64,000 bases of DNA from Meandrina meandrites (GCA_963693305.1 OY855916.1:5014001-5078000), one strand, 5' to 3'; positions 28,761 through 41,999 are shown, counted from the stretch's first letter. The notes: generated by a model from the sequence alone, not told the origin. Numbers and translations: made by a program.

Positions 28761-31142
28761 GTCCAGCAACCCGTTCAAGTTATCATTTTAAGTTACCTTA
28801 TCCAGTGTAGGCTCCTTTACTACAGAAGCGCAAACGAAATTACGTAAACTTGTCAAACATTATTGTACCAACATTGAAATTAAGTTGGTTTTTGCATCTT
28901 TTAAAGTAGGAAGCATGTTTAGTATGAAGGATCTTGCGCCTCTTGATCTGCGTTCAGGCGTTGTCTATAAATTTTCCCGTGCAGGATGTAATTGCCTGTT
29001 ACATCGGCAAAACTAGCCGTCACCTTTCAGTGAATTTCAGCTTTGGTCTTTAAGTTATTACTAAATAACATTGTTACACATATGATTGCAGTTTGAGGTA
29101 TCTGCATGGTGTGCGTGTGTGTTTTTGTTAATGTAATTGGAGTGCTTGTAAAAAAGTAAATTAATTGCCATAAACTTATAATCTAATAGTCTCTTCTAGT
29201 CAACTGAAAAGTATACTAGATTTTTGTAATATGAACAATTCTTTGTATTTATTAAGTGTGATAAAGCATTCCAATAAAAAGGGTCACCTTTCAATGTGCA
29301 TTCGCGAGCATCTGAGTAGTGACGATAACTCACACTTTTTTCAACATCTGCAACAATCTGAGACATGCCGCCAGCCGTAGGCTTTGTTCAAAGACCTGCT
29401 CTTTTATTGTGGATTCCGCACCTAATAGACTGCAACTTATTTTAAAAGAAGCTGTGCATTTCCACTGGGAAAACCCCACGTTAAACAAGCAGCTCAAACA
29501 TGCTGACTTAAGTTTTGGTCGGTGACAGCTAGCGAGGAATTAACGACCCAAAAAACCCATAAAATCGCAAAATACCTCGCAAAAGAAAAAAGATAAGTGA
29601 ACTTTATTTATCTGGCTTACAGTAGATCACAATTTGGGATTAAAAGATGCAAAATACAGTATTTTATGGAGCATTTCTCGCGATCAGCTGGATCAAGCCG
29701 AGGTCAGTCGTTGCAAATTACAGTGAATGTATGAGATCAAATAGCGCGTACCGTGATGCTTACGTCACACGGTCTCAAACACAGAGCCTTGTCTGCCTGT
29801 GGTAGTAATCAGCGATTAGGGGAGTGCATTCGACCTAAGATGGATAGTCAGGTAGTAGCAAAAGAGTAAGATTGTTGGCAAACTATGCCATTTAATATGC
29901 CTCAAATGGAGCGATGAGGATAAGTGAGAGAGGAATCTCATCACACAACGTTTTGGAGGAAAGATTGCGTGACGAGCCAAAAGAACATCTGTCTGCAAAA
30001 TAAACTGGAATTTGTCGCATCAAGAAATTGGTTGTGTTTTTTTCAAAGGGGTTTAATAAACTGTGAGAAAATTGTGACACTGTAGCAGTACTTGATATGT
30101 TAAAGCAGAATTTTTCTTTGCTTGCAAGCTAATTTGTTATCGTAAATTGGGCGAAGCCATTCAAATGATTTAATATTGGACTGGACGGAAACATGATCTG
30201 TCATCATAGCAGTAATTGTTTGCCAAAGGTCAAAAAGAACCTCAAATAATGAATGGAACGGCAAATAATTCTCATTGATGTCAGAATATTGTAAAACAAA
30301 GTGAAAAGAAGTCGCTCCTAGCACTTCAATTGTGACATTCACAAAGCCGAAACGTACAAAAGTCATAAATGAATGGATAATTTGCATTCATTTCTTTTAC
30401 ACTAAAATTGATATGGAATAGAAATGAATTATCATGTACACAACAAATAATGATTTATTTATTTCGCTTTAGTTGTTATTTTTTGACACTTAACACAACT
30501 TCTAAAACTCCACAGACTTCTACAAATGCTTTCACCTCCATTTGAAAATAGATCGAGGCACAGCACATGAACTTTTCGTTCATAGTCAATAGACTCACAA
30601 TATTCAATAATGATTTCCTCATCAAAATGCCTAAACATTCTGCGAATAACTATACAATACAAATTCAAAGAAGCGACAAAACAATTTTGATCCTTATTCT
30701 ACTCACTCGTTTTACATGAAATGCTAACAATTTGTAATTTTAGCTAATTTTGTGACTCGTTTTGCATGTAAACACGCTGGTTTACCTTGCCTATAAAACA
30801 ACGAATCGACTTACTCGATTTCCACTCCTTTTACGACGTTCGGTGGTTGATTAAAACTCTTCTTCCTTGGATGAAAACCCTCCAAACAGCAGCGATAACA
30901 GACCATAACAGAGGGCAATTTTGTCGAGAGAAATCACGCCAAACAGCGAAACACGCACATGGCATGGGGATGACGTCATTCGCCCCTGAAAAATTTTCTG
31001 GGGGGGCCAAATTGATAACCATACATAGAAAGCCCAAAAATCTCAACTTTTTCCGGATTAGGAAGCGTTCTCCTTCGTCGAACGCAATAATTTACATTGA
31101 GAGTGTTTATTGGTTACCACTTTCTTTGTGGAAATGCTACGT

Positions 31143-31177
<35 letters not shown>

Positions 31178-31220
31178 TCATTATTGTTAATTTGAATGAA
31201 TTTAAGATAATGTAGTGTAC
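28761..31220. other. Gene-poor stretch with weak coding-like relics
   Basis: Minus-strand frames at 30387-30100 and 30668-30459 have protein-like composition. The former has LFEVLFDLWQTITAMMTDH, faintly like a ZSWIM/MULE-type transposase segment. Neither has a start, splice pair or motif that settles a family. A CAT trinucleotide run lies at 31146-31176. The rest is AT-rich and unremarkable. Confidence 0.3.
31146..31176. repeat. CAT microsatellite
   Basis: About ten tandem CAT units. Confidence 0.95.
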
Positions 31221-31331
31221 CTTTTTGGTGAACTCCCAGATCTGGGGGTTCTTCAAGACTTCGAGTGGATATATGAGAAGGCAATGGCTTAATGAACTCC
31301 ACTGATGAGGGATGCCCAGTACCTAAAGACC
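31221..31331 (-). CDS. Symmetric 1-1 exon of the GT4 gene, module B
   Basis: A 111-nt minus-strand exon between acceptor TTCTTCTTGAAG and donor GTACAC. It encodes SLGTGHPSSVEFIKPLPSHI, then STRSLEEPPDLGVHQK, with one base left for the next codon. It starts and ends in phase 1 and its first residues (SLGTGHPSSVEF) line up with module A (SFGTTVQLSAVEC), so the two exons look like duplicated modules. No domain is recognised. Because it is symmetric it can be included or skipped without a frameshift. A further 3' exon must lie at lower coordinates; I could not identify it. Confidence 0.5.
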
Positions 31332-32334
31332 CTTCAAGAAGAAACACATACACAAGATAATTATTATTTTCAACTACAGCTGAAAAACTAATTTCTAGAT
31401 TCTGTTACAGTGATGCATGCGCATTATGATGTAACTGATATGATTGAAAAACATCATTATTTTATTTATTTTAATTTTTATTTATTTATTCATTTTTTTT
31501 CGAGGGGAGTGGGGGGGGGGGGGGGACCCAGGTAGTAGTCAGGCTCAAACGGAAACTATCATTCCTATCATTGTATTTTTTTCACCTGTATATACCTGCC
31601 CTGTCTTTTCATGAGAAATAAGAGCAAGGGAACGCGGACGAAAATGCTGCTGGTGTACGTAGGAGCTACTGACAGCTCTGATCAGCCAATTTTCAGTTTT
31701 ATTTGGACCGTAGATCTTTTCAGATCCGATATGCTGTACATTTTCACTGTTTTCACATGGTTTTATCCATGTTTGCAGTGTTGTTTTCACATGGTTCTGT
31801 CCATGTTTTCAGTGTACGGATAGTTCTGTCTATCCTCACTTCCCTTATCGCGACAACGACATGATATTTCGAATTCTTGACCTATTGAGTAATAGTCACG
31901 CAGCTGTTGTCAATGGGCGGGCTTTCGAATTTGAGCCCTCTCGGTTTGTCATTACCAGCGAGCACTTTATAGACAACTGTCTTCACGCTAGTTGTTCTAT
32001 TCTGTGCGGCATACACTCTGCTGACGAGACCCAACCAGGTCGAAACAGCTGTCCAGAGTTTGCATTTTTGACTTTTAGTTTGGGCTCTATCATGTCGTTG
32101 TCCCGTTAAGGCTTTTCATTTCTACGTAGTGTCAGCCTTGCAGTTTATTGTCCCTGTCTTTTCCCCTGTTCCCTGAATCTATCTGCCAAAGTGTTGGTTT
32201 ATTCACTCTGCCCCACTCTCCCCAAAAAGAGAGATCAGAATAACCCATTAAATGCTGTGACTGATCTAATTACAGTCGTAATTATCTTTTACATAAAATA
32301 AAATAAATACATGTAAATGTACTATGCACTGTAC

Positions 32335-32439
32335 CTTCTGGGTGAATGGTTACACCTTCTTCAGGTCCTAGACAAGCTGAATGGGAAAGTGATTGACTGC
32401 ATTCCACCGCTGAAAGCTGCACAGTAGTGCCAAAAGAGC
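32335..32439 (-). CDS. Symmetric 1-1 exon of the GT4 gene, module A
   Basis: A 105-nt minus-strand exon between acceptor TTTTTCTTGTGAG and donor GTACAG, encoding SFGTTVQLSAVECSQSLSHS, then ACLGPEEGVTIHPE. Its phase-1 start matches the phase-1 donor of the glycosyltransferase exon, and its phase-1 end matches module B. An alternative acceptor (TACTGTGCAG) 23 nt further in would break the frame, so I preferred the outer one. Confidence 0.5.
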
Positions 32440-33126
32440 CTCACAAGAAAAAACAAAATGCAACATTTACCAAATACAGTTAAAGAAACAAATTTACTCA
32501 GTTTCCAAACTGAGAACTTGTGAACTAGAAACATTTTTCATGCTCAACCACAGGGTTTACCCTTTCCTGCAGAGTAACCAAGGAACATAATTATTTTCAC
32601 AATTATTTTGGTTTTCGAGATACAATGAGTGAACAAAATCAAGTGTTTCAAGTATTCTACTTTATAATGAAAATTAAAAACCTGTTGGTCAAGCCATTTA
32701 AAATTTAACATTTTGGATCAATCATCTCATTTTGATCAAATATTGCATTCTACTTTTGAAGGGTGGATGTTTGAGATGAAGAATGCGATTGAATTTCTAT
32801 TTGTTTATCCACTCATTCAATACCAGGGCTAAAGATACGTTTGACACTACTTGGTGGCATCATAAATCTGATTGGTAAAAGTACATAAAATTATATTCTG
32901 TATGACACAGTCCATGCAATTTTACAAAACTTTCTGACAAAATAGCAATATTACATTGTCATCTACAAGTACATGCATGTGTACTAATTAAGCAGACAAT
33001 TTGAAAGCATTGGCTTGCAGCCTGGATTGCCAGTAACATGTTTTGATCATGCAGGCTTAATGTAAACATGTACACAAATTCCTTTTTGTTAACTACATGA
33101 CACATACATAATTATGTATTTCATGT

Positions 33127-33154
33127 ACATGTACATGTACATGTACATGTACAT
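33127..33154. repeat. ACATGT-type microsatellite
   Basis: Tandem GTACAT units in the intron between the glycosyltransferase exon and module A, near the exon's donor. Confidence 0.9.
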
Positions 33155-33256
33155 CCTCAAGAAATTATTCTACAAATATATTGTAATGGTAAAAAGGAAT
33201 AAGATCAATAGCAGAGCAAAGAAAAGGAAGAAACACTGTATAAGAAATTATTTTAC

Positions 33257-34487
33257 CGAAAGTGAGATTTAGCATCCTTTCCACAAGACAATCACCCTGT
33301 TTCTGCCAGCTGAACTTCTCTGCATACTTTTCACGAAGAATTTTAACTTCTTCAAGTCGTACCTCTCTTTCTTTTTCACGGACACTTTTGACTGCCTTGG
33401 CCCATTCTTTAGGATCTTCTGAATCTACTACACAATAGGAACCAGAAGGAACCTTTTTCAGAGCATCCCCAAGTCCTGAGTTACTACTAACAAGAACAGG
33501 CAGACCAGCAGATAAGGCTTCAAGAGCAGTCAAACCAAAGCCCTCTGTCCTTGATGGCATGATTGCCAGATCTACCTCGCAGAACAATTTGGCTAGTTGT
33601 TCCCGGCTTTCATTAAAGCGTCGAACAGTTAGCTGACTAGGGGGAATACCATGCTGGATTAACTTTTTTGCTACCTCATCTTCTTTTCCTGCTGGAGCAC
33701 CGACAAACATGAGTTGATAGGATGCATCTTTCAGTTTGGCAATTGCTTGAACAGCAATGTCATATCCCTTTAGCATGAAATCTTCATTATCACCACGCCC
33801 AAATACCAAGACAGAAAACTTACTTCTTTCTTCAGAGGCTTGTTTGACCCTGTGAAACTCAGTGAAAATGCTTGGGGTGAGATTTAAAACATCTTGATCT
33901 TTCTGACTAAAGCGGAGGTACCGAGAGTAAACATCGGCCAGTTTGGGTCCAACAGCAACAACTTGATCGGCCAGCTCACAGAGTTTTACTTCTGCTTGGT
34001 GCTTTTGCTCACCTTTGAAAACTGCTTCTTCATAGCTTTTGTACATTCCAAGTTCTTCAGGAGCAGTGTGAACAACTTGAATCCACTTACAATCATGATG
34101 ATGACGCTTAATGAGTGGTATTTGTCGACCAAGATGAACTCCATGTCCTATTATACAGTGGGGAAGATGATTTTTAGGTAGAGAAGACAGCCAATCAATT
34201 GGCTCGAAGCCTGGAAGTTCTTCTGCTTCAATGAGCTGAACATTGTGAGTACTAGCAACTTTCTTATCATCTTTACTACATTGGGGGAGATAAACACTGA
34301 CTTCCACATTGCGTTGCTTAGCTAGTTGTATTGCAAGTTCTCTGTTGATGGTCGACAAGCCCCCCTTTGAAGACTTCCACTCACTATTTAACAGAGTAAC
34401 TTTCAATCTTCTGTCAGAGGACAAGCTTGGTTTTTCTTCTTCAGGTCCTTCCTGTGATGTAGAGGCTACACTGCAAAAGGGTGATTC
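33257..34487 (-). CDS. Large internal exon: GT4-family glycosyltransferase domain
   Basis: A 1231-nt minus-strand exon from acceptor TTTCTTTTTAG to donor GTAAAAT, with no in-frame ATG at its start, so it is an internal exon. It encodes a GT-B fold glycosyltransferase. The N-terminal Rossmann domain has KVTLLNSEWKSSKGGLSTIN (Gly-rich donor/acceptor loop) and CIIGHGVHLGRQIP. The mid part has KWIQVVHTAPEELGMYK. The C-terminal domain has FSVLVFGRGDNEDFMLKGYD, YQLMFVGAPAGKE and the EX7E-type motif EGFGLTALEA followed by GLPVLVSSNSGLGD. These retaining enzymes transfer a sugar from a nucleotide-sugar donor, and family 4 includes the inositol-phosphate glycosyltransferases of bacteria. Essentially a whole bacterial-like GT4 domain in one exon suggests an ancestrally acquired or retroposed domain. 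Substrate is unknown. Confidence 0.8.
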
Positions 34488-34757
34488 CTAAAAAGAAAGA
34501 TGAGTAAAATTATAAGAGCAAAATAAATCTAATAAGAATTTCACTGCCTCCATGATTAAAGGTAACCCTGAAAATGGTAGATATGTGTAAAAATAATATA
34601 CAAAAATAATTCAGAGTTCAAAATAAATAACTGTGGAGCTCTGCTTTTAGGTTTGGCTTAATATTACATGAAATCAATGTTTACAAACAAACATTTTCAG
34701 TTTCATTGTGAGTTAATTAATACTTTTGATGTTTGTAAATTATGCAAAAACTACCTT

Positions 34758-34811
34758 TTCCAGCCTGGACATCGCAGGAAGCCTTCAGAGAAAACCCTGA
34801 CCACTCAAACT
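34758..34811 (-). other. Possible upstream exon or UTR piece of the GT4 gene
   Basis: A TTTTAG acceptor and a GTAGTT donor bound about 54 nt that read FEWSGFSLKASCDVQAGK. Its outgoing phase does not fit the phase-0 acceptor at 34487, so it is either untranslated, differently spliced or not an exon. Confidence 0.2.
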
Positions 34812-35334
34812 AAAATTTAATTTAAAGAAAACAGCAGTTAACAAAACACAAATACATGTAATACCAAAAGAGAAGCCTGGGTTTATACATTTGTCAAGGA
34901 GGTTGAAACAACATTTCCATGACATTAAATTATTCTGCTGGTCTTCAATAATGTATATACAAAAATTAAATAATTAAGTTATAAACTTACATGTACCAGT
35001 TGTCATTGCATGTGCATACACTCTTGAACATCTTTAAGCATGTGACTTGCTTTCAAAAAATAGAAAACTGAAAAAAAAGATTGTGAAAAAATGTATTACA
35101 AAATGCCAGATTTTTATAAAGTTGAGTCTCCCACACTGGCAGATCTAGGGGAGGGACCTGGGGGGGACAGGTGCCCCCGTCCCCTTAATGTTTTGGAAAT
35201 AGCGCATTTTCTTTGATCTGCCACAATTATATCTACACAGAATTCAACATTCATAGTCACGCCTTCCCCCCCATTACGTAGGTAAAGGTCTGGATCCACC
35301 ACTGTCCCATTCATATACAAATTACAACCTCGTT

Positions 35335-35398
35335 CCCAGAGTCTCTCTCTCCTGCCCCCTAGAGTGAGAGAAGAGAGACCCTGGTTTGGCCTGGTCAG
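35335..35398 (-). repeat. GGGTCTCTC short foldback, copy 1
   Basis: CCAGAGTCTCTCTCTCCTGC runs into CCCCTAGAGTGAGAGAAGAG and AGACCCTGG, a foldable repeat. The inverse complement of this block, including the flanking TTTGG(C/T)CTGGTCA, is at 38470-38537. Confidence 0.7.
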
Positions 35399-38300
35399 GT
35401 GTCTTCCAGATTTTAGCAGATTACAAATAAACAATTTGGGGGAGGGGCAGATAAGTGTCATGTTTGTCGCTACTTAGCCCAGGGTAGAGTGGAAAATGTC
35501 AGATCAAACAACAGCACAAGGACGTGTCCGTGGTGAGTACTTTCGTGATTCCAGAACAAACGTTGAGTGGGTATCTTTCGTGGATGCTAAAAAAGTTTGT
35601 AGACCATTTTCTGATGCAGGCTGTGTAAATCGGTTGACAGCATATCCTGCTCAAAGAATGTATTTGCAAAAGGAACATGACAACTTCAGCTCGATTTGAG
35701 TGTGTACCGCAAATTTTGAGGTCGTTAAGAATTCTTATATTCAGTCTATTGTTCTAGCTCATTACATATTCACAGCGAGTAGCTTGCCGAGAATGCGGCA
35801 TGTTTCCGAAGAGCCTGACGAGCGCAAACTCTTTGATGTAGGTGAGACTTTTGTCTTTTGTTTTGGAGAGTGGAATAAACCCATGGGACAAGAGTAATTT
35901 GTTGCTTGATAAATTCCGAAATGTCACCCTTGAAAGACATTAAACATGCAAAACAATTTTACTTTGCATGTCACGCGCCGAAAACGATAAGCGAACAACT
36001 TTGAGAAAGTCTCAAATAAAAGTAGCGTGACCACGCCGTGACCGCAACATTCGCAACAAGAACTAAAATAAACACCGTAACTATCCCGTTGTCATCATTT
36101 CCGAGAAAAAATTGAAATCATTGGCTACATTGAATCTTTTCACAAATGCAACGATATCGCTGGAAATGACATCAAATAGTTTCTCCCACAATATATCTTT
36201 CAGCTAAGTTTTTACAAGCAGGGATTGCATTTCATCTTTCGTGACCCTGCATGATGGCGAAAGCTTCAACACTATTGCTCCGATCTTCAACTTCTGACCA
36301 ATCATTGCTCAGACCTCTGTGGTTGACATAACAACGGTGAGCGCCGTATTGTCACGATAGTGAAGACGATCGAAATATTCAAAACATCAGCTGGCTGTAA
36401 TAAAATTGTTCAAAGATCGTACAATATCTCCGGGAAAATCTGTCGCTTATCAAAAATGTTTCAACTGTTGTTGCATCAAATGCTAAAAGTATTTTAATGG
36501 ATCGCATGTGTCGCCAAAGTCTTACTACATGTGAATTTCAACATTGAAAAATTTCACCCGTTTGAAATGCACAGCGTTTACAATTACAAAAGAAGCCGTG
36601 GGCAGTTTTTGTCAGACAGTGATTTTAATTCTTCAAAACAAGCTTTTCGAAAGATGGTATAAACAGGTTTTAATTTGTAAACCTTGTGGTTTTGCTTTTA
36701 GAGCGATAGCGCTCCGCCAAAACAAAATCTTTACTCGGGTTGCAGACTAGCCTGCGTAGCTGGCGGGATTTTGCCAGCGAGTATTATTTTAGCGGCCATT
36801 TTGCAGACGGCCGACTTTTACTCATGGAAATAACAGACTTGTTGCAACATATCTTTATGATCGAGCCTTTACTCTGTTCTTTTTTTATTCCAGTGAAAAA
36901 AGATGTCATCTTGTGACCCATTGTTTGGTAGAATGTAACGCACCTTCTTTGTCAACAATACGTAAATCTGCATTTTTGTCGAAAAAAACGAATCTCGGCT
37001 TTCAGTGCATGGTTGTCAGAAGTAGTTTGACATCTCGTTTTGACGCTCTCAAAAAACTGTGGTTTCTAAAATTAAAATCGGCGTTCAAGTTAAGAGGCGA
37101 AATGTTAAAGTTCTCAAAATCTTCAGCTTACTTTCACAAGTTCATTCACGCACTTGCGAACAAAACAGTAAACAAAAGGATACGTATTCAACTATCCAGC
37201 TTGAGGTCGTTTAATTAAGCCACATGTATTGTCCTTCTTCATTGAAATCGGTTAAATGCTTTTCCTGAAAATATAACACCTTTCTGCAAGTGAAATGAAA
37301 CGAATTAGACCGAACACTGGTCGGCATGACTTTCGTGGCTGCCGAAGACATTACCCAAAGGAATAAACTGAGCCCTCGGGGTAAAAATGCCAGCGGTTTC
37401 ACCCATTTCTGAATGACACCCTTAAATTGACGTGAAGTTATTCCGGGTAATGATTGTGCACTGCTTAAAATTAGGCCTAGACAACTCCTTCGTGACATTT
37501 GTATATCTGCCGTACTATATTAAATTCGGTCTTTTGACCTTTTCGCTTCTCACTTGTTTTTGAAAGGGCACTACGTGCTCTAGCTCTGTGATTTGCCACG
37601 TTTCGCTTGTGTGGTTTCTTTTGGCTCTGAACCATAATATTATGGCAGCATATACAACATGCAAAACAGTCAACAGATTTGCATGTGTGAGATTTCAAAT
37701 CCACATTGAATTCATCATGTGGTGCCAGAATGTAACACAACGTATAAGGGAAGTAAAACAGCAAACCTAAAGATCAAGCTCAAGAGACGAAACGCTTGAT
37801 CAAAGTTATGCAATAAGCATAACGGTTACCTTGAAAACAAATTTTTAGCTTTCTCAACGTTATGCTTCAACAGTCGCTGGTGAATCCAGACAAAGCTATA
37901 TATGTCTGGGCCAGGCATCACAAATATTTAATGCAAGCAATCAACAATTCCACAGAATATTTCAGACCTTGTCCTTCCAGAGCGAACACTTTGAGAGCTT
38001 TAAGCATATCTTGTAAATAACTCTAGAAACAGGAAATCATGCAGACTAATGACCTCTAGACATTTGCAAGGCCACAGTCTTACAGCTCTATTCAACTTAT
38101 ACTGCTTCCAAATATTACAACATATATATAACTACCCTTCAGAAACAAGTGAGAAGTAAAAAGGTCAAAAGACAAAACTTTATATAGGTTGGAGTCATGT
38201 AGGCCATTATCATTTCTGTAAAAATTATGGCAACATCTCGTCCACGATAAAATGCCTCAAGGCACACCACTTGCTTGACCTTTAAATTTACATTCGAATA

Positions 38301-38469
38301 GATACTTTTTGAAATGGCAGCCTGAAAGCTGCTATAAAACATGGCATGTAATAGCGGTAAGGTTGGAGCACGTATGATAGCCTATAGCTTTGAAATCGAT
38401 CAAAGGACAGCGCGACAAAATACTTGATGGTAGAGGACCCCTCCCTAATGTTTTTGATTGCCCAAAAGG

Positions 38470-38537
38470 CACGTGACCAGACCAAACCAGGGTCTCTCTT
38501 CTCTCACTCTAGGGGGCAGGAGAGAGAGACCCTGGGA
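38470..38537 (+). repeat. GGGTCTCTC short foldback, copy 2
   Basis: Inverse complement of 35335-35398. The GACCAGACCAAACCAGGG flank is shared. The two copies lie about 3.1 kb apart in opposite orientation. Confidence 0.7.
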
Positions 38538-38770
38538 AGGAGGTTGTACAGATTAGTGTACAATGCAGACCGCAGAACAGCTTTGGCCTGCAAACTGATG
38601 ATAAAATGCAGACAATGATACCCTTGATAAATAACAAAGATGGTACCCTTATAGTCAGTGTTTTTTTCTGTAACCATACTATAACAGTATTTCGTTTTCT
38701 TTTCCCTCCTTTTTATGTGTTTTTTAATTGTATTTGTGATCAACAAATTATGTGAAATGAAAAATAAATG

Positions 38771-38782
38771 TCAATAATAATA

Positions 38783-38838
<56 letters not shown>

Positions 38839-38859
38839 TATAATAATAATAACATTGAT
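38771..38859. repeat. AAT microsatellite
   Basis: About 28 tandem AAT/ATA units with two interruptions. Confidence 0.95.
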
Positions 38860-39643
38860 ACAGCAAATTCTCCAACTGCTGAACTGAATTATTATTGCGT
38901 GACCTTAGTTGTTTATATCTCTCAAATTGAAGGATGATGCCACAAATGGTTTGGAGAGAAAAAGTGCAAAAAACTGGCTGATTAACCTTTCATGAAGTCT
39001 TCTAGGGGTGGAGTGAAATAGAAAATCACCCCTAAAACTGACTGCATGGGACGCTACTGATCGAGGGATGGGCCTGACATGCCTTCTCTGGTATTGCATA
39101 TCATAAAACTCGAGCAGTACTACTGTCAGTAGAATTGTTATAGGTCCACATACTGTATATTCTACCTCTGATCGATCTGCAGTGTTAAGTTTGCATTTTG
39201 TTTGTATTAATTAACCCCAGCGTGCCCAATCGATGATAATCGATCATCGGAAATCAATCGATATAATCCATACTGATCGATAAAAATCAATCGATTAATA
39301 TCGATTAAAATCACCAATCGATGAAAATCGATACTCACAATCTCAAGTCCTCTTAATTGTATCGATTTTTATCAATTTTATCGATTATTTTCAATTAATA
39401 AATGAACCATTTATAAATTCTTACAACATCTTGTAAGCCCCTGCATGGTGTAAGCGGATATGCTATGCATCTGTCCGCGTGGACTCAAGCCAGTCTTGCG
39501 AGTCATTGAAATCCCGCAAAATGAACGTACTACTAGTTGAGGCTGTTGTGAAAGGCTACCTTGAGTGCCCTTTTACAGTAGGATGGGTGAAGCATTTTCC
39601 CTCGAGAAAAAAAATCGGCAATCGAGGAGAGGCATTTCGAGTA

Positions 39644-41999
39644 CCATATTTACCCATGTATAAGTCGACCTTTTTTTACCTTAAAATCGGTCCAAAAAAT
39701 CGTCCTCGACTAATACATGGGTCAAAATTTTCGACCCATGCGCCAGTTATATAATTTCTGCACAATTAGCATAACAATTGCTTTTATATGTTATCAAACA
39801 TCATATAAACAACAGTACAGGTTACAATGTCCTTTCGCTTTTCTATCTCTGGCATTAAATTGACAGTTCAAGTCGAAATTCCTTAAGATTTATCCGCTTA
39901 ATATAAACCTGAATGTTGTAGAGAGTCACTGGCACAAGGTTTGAATAAAGGGCTGACATTTTCCACTCATAAAGCTGTAAAATCCACTCGAGAAAAACAT
40001 CTTTGTGCACAATCTTTCTCGCCCCGAACTTCGCTACTTAGTAACCTGGCATGATGCAAGCATGTGTAGTTATTAGTTACCAGCACCTCACCAATTTTGT
40101 AGCTTGGTTCAGGGCCTGCGCAGAGGGAGGGGCTTTTTCCCCCACTTTTTTGCAGTAAAAAGAAAAATAATAAGAACTTAAGTAAAAAGGCAAGTAAAGA
40201 AAGAAATAAAGGGAAGGAAAAAATATTATTATTGTGTTCAACGATAGGAGAACGCAACCCTAATCTTGTGTAGCTAAGAAAAATCGAGATTTCGTTTCTT
40301 CTGCATTTTGCCTCCCTTTCGTTTCTTCTGCATTTCGCCTCGCTTTCGTTTCTTCTGCATTTGCCTCGCTTTCGTTATTGGCCTCAGCTTCACGATCTCA
40401 CTCGAGTAGCGTCAGTGGTACCTTACATGTATTTCGATCATGCAACCATTGTCGACAGAGCGAGGGATTGGCTTGGCACTCTAGGCGAGACTTAACGCGG
40501 GCAATGAGCGTATTGACATACCATCAATTCGCAAGTCTTTCACGTGATTCGATCTTGCGCAACAATAGCTTTGTGATGCGCCAATTAGTGAATCGGAAAA
40601 AAAAAACCGTTACGGCCTTAATGACATTTGAAACTGATGAAGACCACATGGGGAAAATAAATGGCGAGCGTATCGAACGCACTACATAATCTACGATTAC
40701 TCCTAGTTATTATCACTATTATTATTGAACGAACAATTACTATAAGTATTTCATTTGAACGCCTTTCCAGAAGCTGGTGATAAATTTTGTTTTTCAGTTC
40801 CATATTGGTTAATCATGTATCGAGTGCATCTGGTGAATGATCATTCAGTTTTCTCTGCCCGAAGAATAAACATTTTGCCCAACAATGACGCAGGAGTGAT
40901 TTAGTTACTTGACAATGATAAACAGTCGTGAAGAATGGTTTTTGACATCACTAATAACGAAGTTGCAGATTGTAGCAATAACAGAAAGAGAAATACCGTT
41001 TACAACGTTAAGCTGAAGTATAGCAAAAATCGTCAGATTCCTGGTTTGTAAACGCTAATGCAGTAGTACTGATTTGGAGTAAATTATATTGTTTCAAGCA
41101 GGGTTGATAGTGAATCTATAGGTCTGGTTCTAAATGTTTAGTATGCTTATACTGTAAAAACATTACAATAATATAGGAAGGCCGATAAGTACTATGTGAA
41201 AGAGTAACTTTGCAAGACACCAACACGACCAGAACGATAAAGTAGGGTTACAATCGCGGACAGCCATTCCGTCCTTTTTGGGACTCATCTGCGTGGTGTA
41301 GCAAATCTAAATAATGCCAGCTCGAAGGCCAGCGCAAATAAATTGCAATAATCTCTTTTAGATCCTGGAACGTTAGCACCATTGTTGTTTGCAGACAGTT
41401 GCTGTTACAAGTTGTAAAAACATTGCACTTTAACACACTGTTTGTTCATTTTAAATCCCCCTTCCGATATCTAAGAGGAACGAAAACCCTAATTTTCCCA
41501 GGATAGCATGCCTCCGCTCCCCCTCCTCCCCCCTCCTCACGCTTGAGCCCCCCCACTCAAAATCTTGCTGCGCGGGCCCTGTGGTTACCAAGTACCCAAA
41601 GCAAGCTTGGCACATTGTTTATCGAGTCGTTTTCAAAGGTTTTTGGTGCAACTTGGTGTTTTGCTTGTCTTCTAAAGCCGCTTCTATCTCTCCACAATTG
41701 CAAAGGTTCATTTGAAATTAGTGCATTTGATTTTTGAAGCCTGTTTCAAAAATTATGGACAAAATGCCTGACAAACATGTGTTGCAAAAATGCTCACGTT
41801 AGCACGATAATAAACTTCACATTGAAACTTGCTGTGATTTTTTCATTTTAAGTACCTCTACCTGAAAGGAAATTCTAAGAAACACAAGGATAGTTTTTCA
41901 GAAAGATTCTTACCCAGAAACGAAAAAATCTTAGTTTATGGCCTCAAAAATAGCAGGTCGACTTATACACAGGATCAACTTATACTCGGGTAAATACGG
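39644..41999. mobile_element. Tc1/mariner-type element (TA target), no intact transposase
   Basis: The ends are CCATATTTACCC and GGGTAAATACGG with TA on both sides (39642-39643 and 42000-42001), followed inward by TGTATAAGTCGACC and its inverse GGTCGACTTATACA. This is the end structure of pogo/mariner-type transposons. The 2.36-kb interior has no recognisable transposase. A minus-strand stretch near 40140-39970 (GEVLVTNNYTCLHHARLLSS, then EKDCAQRCFSR) faintly resembles a PAN/apple-domain exon. A tandem repeat of about 28 bp lies at 40289-40378. Confidence 0.65.
40289..40378. repeat. Tandem repeat of a 28-bp unit, about three copies
   Basis: Units of TTTCGTTTCTTCTGCATTT with a GCCTC(G/C)C tail repeat in tandem with small indels. 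Confidence 0.8.

Larger units (their letters stand above)
34812..39206. other. Gene-poor stretch with scattered short repeats
   Basis: Short open frames (for example 35496-35699 plus and 37498-37211 minus) lack recognisable motifs or phase-matched splice sites. The stretch holds two inverted copies of a GGGTCTCTC hairpin (35335-35398 and 38470-38537) and an AAT microsatellite (38771-38859). The region 5' of the GT4 gene may contain its promoter, but I see no defined core element. Confidence 0.35.

Noticed and set aside
37211..37764. Minus-strand frames of 95 codons each as exons
   Set aside because: No splice sites in matching phase, no motif, and composition like dispersed repeats.
39967..40140. 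PAN/apple-domain exon on the minus strand
   Set aside because: Only a faint Cys/His pattern, inside a TA-flanked transposon, with no matching donor exon; mentioned under that element but not called.
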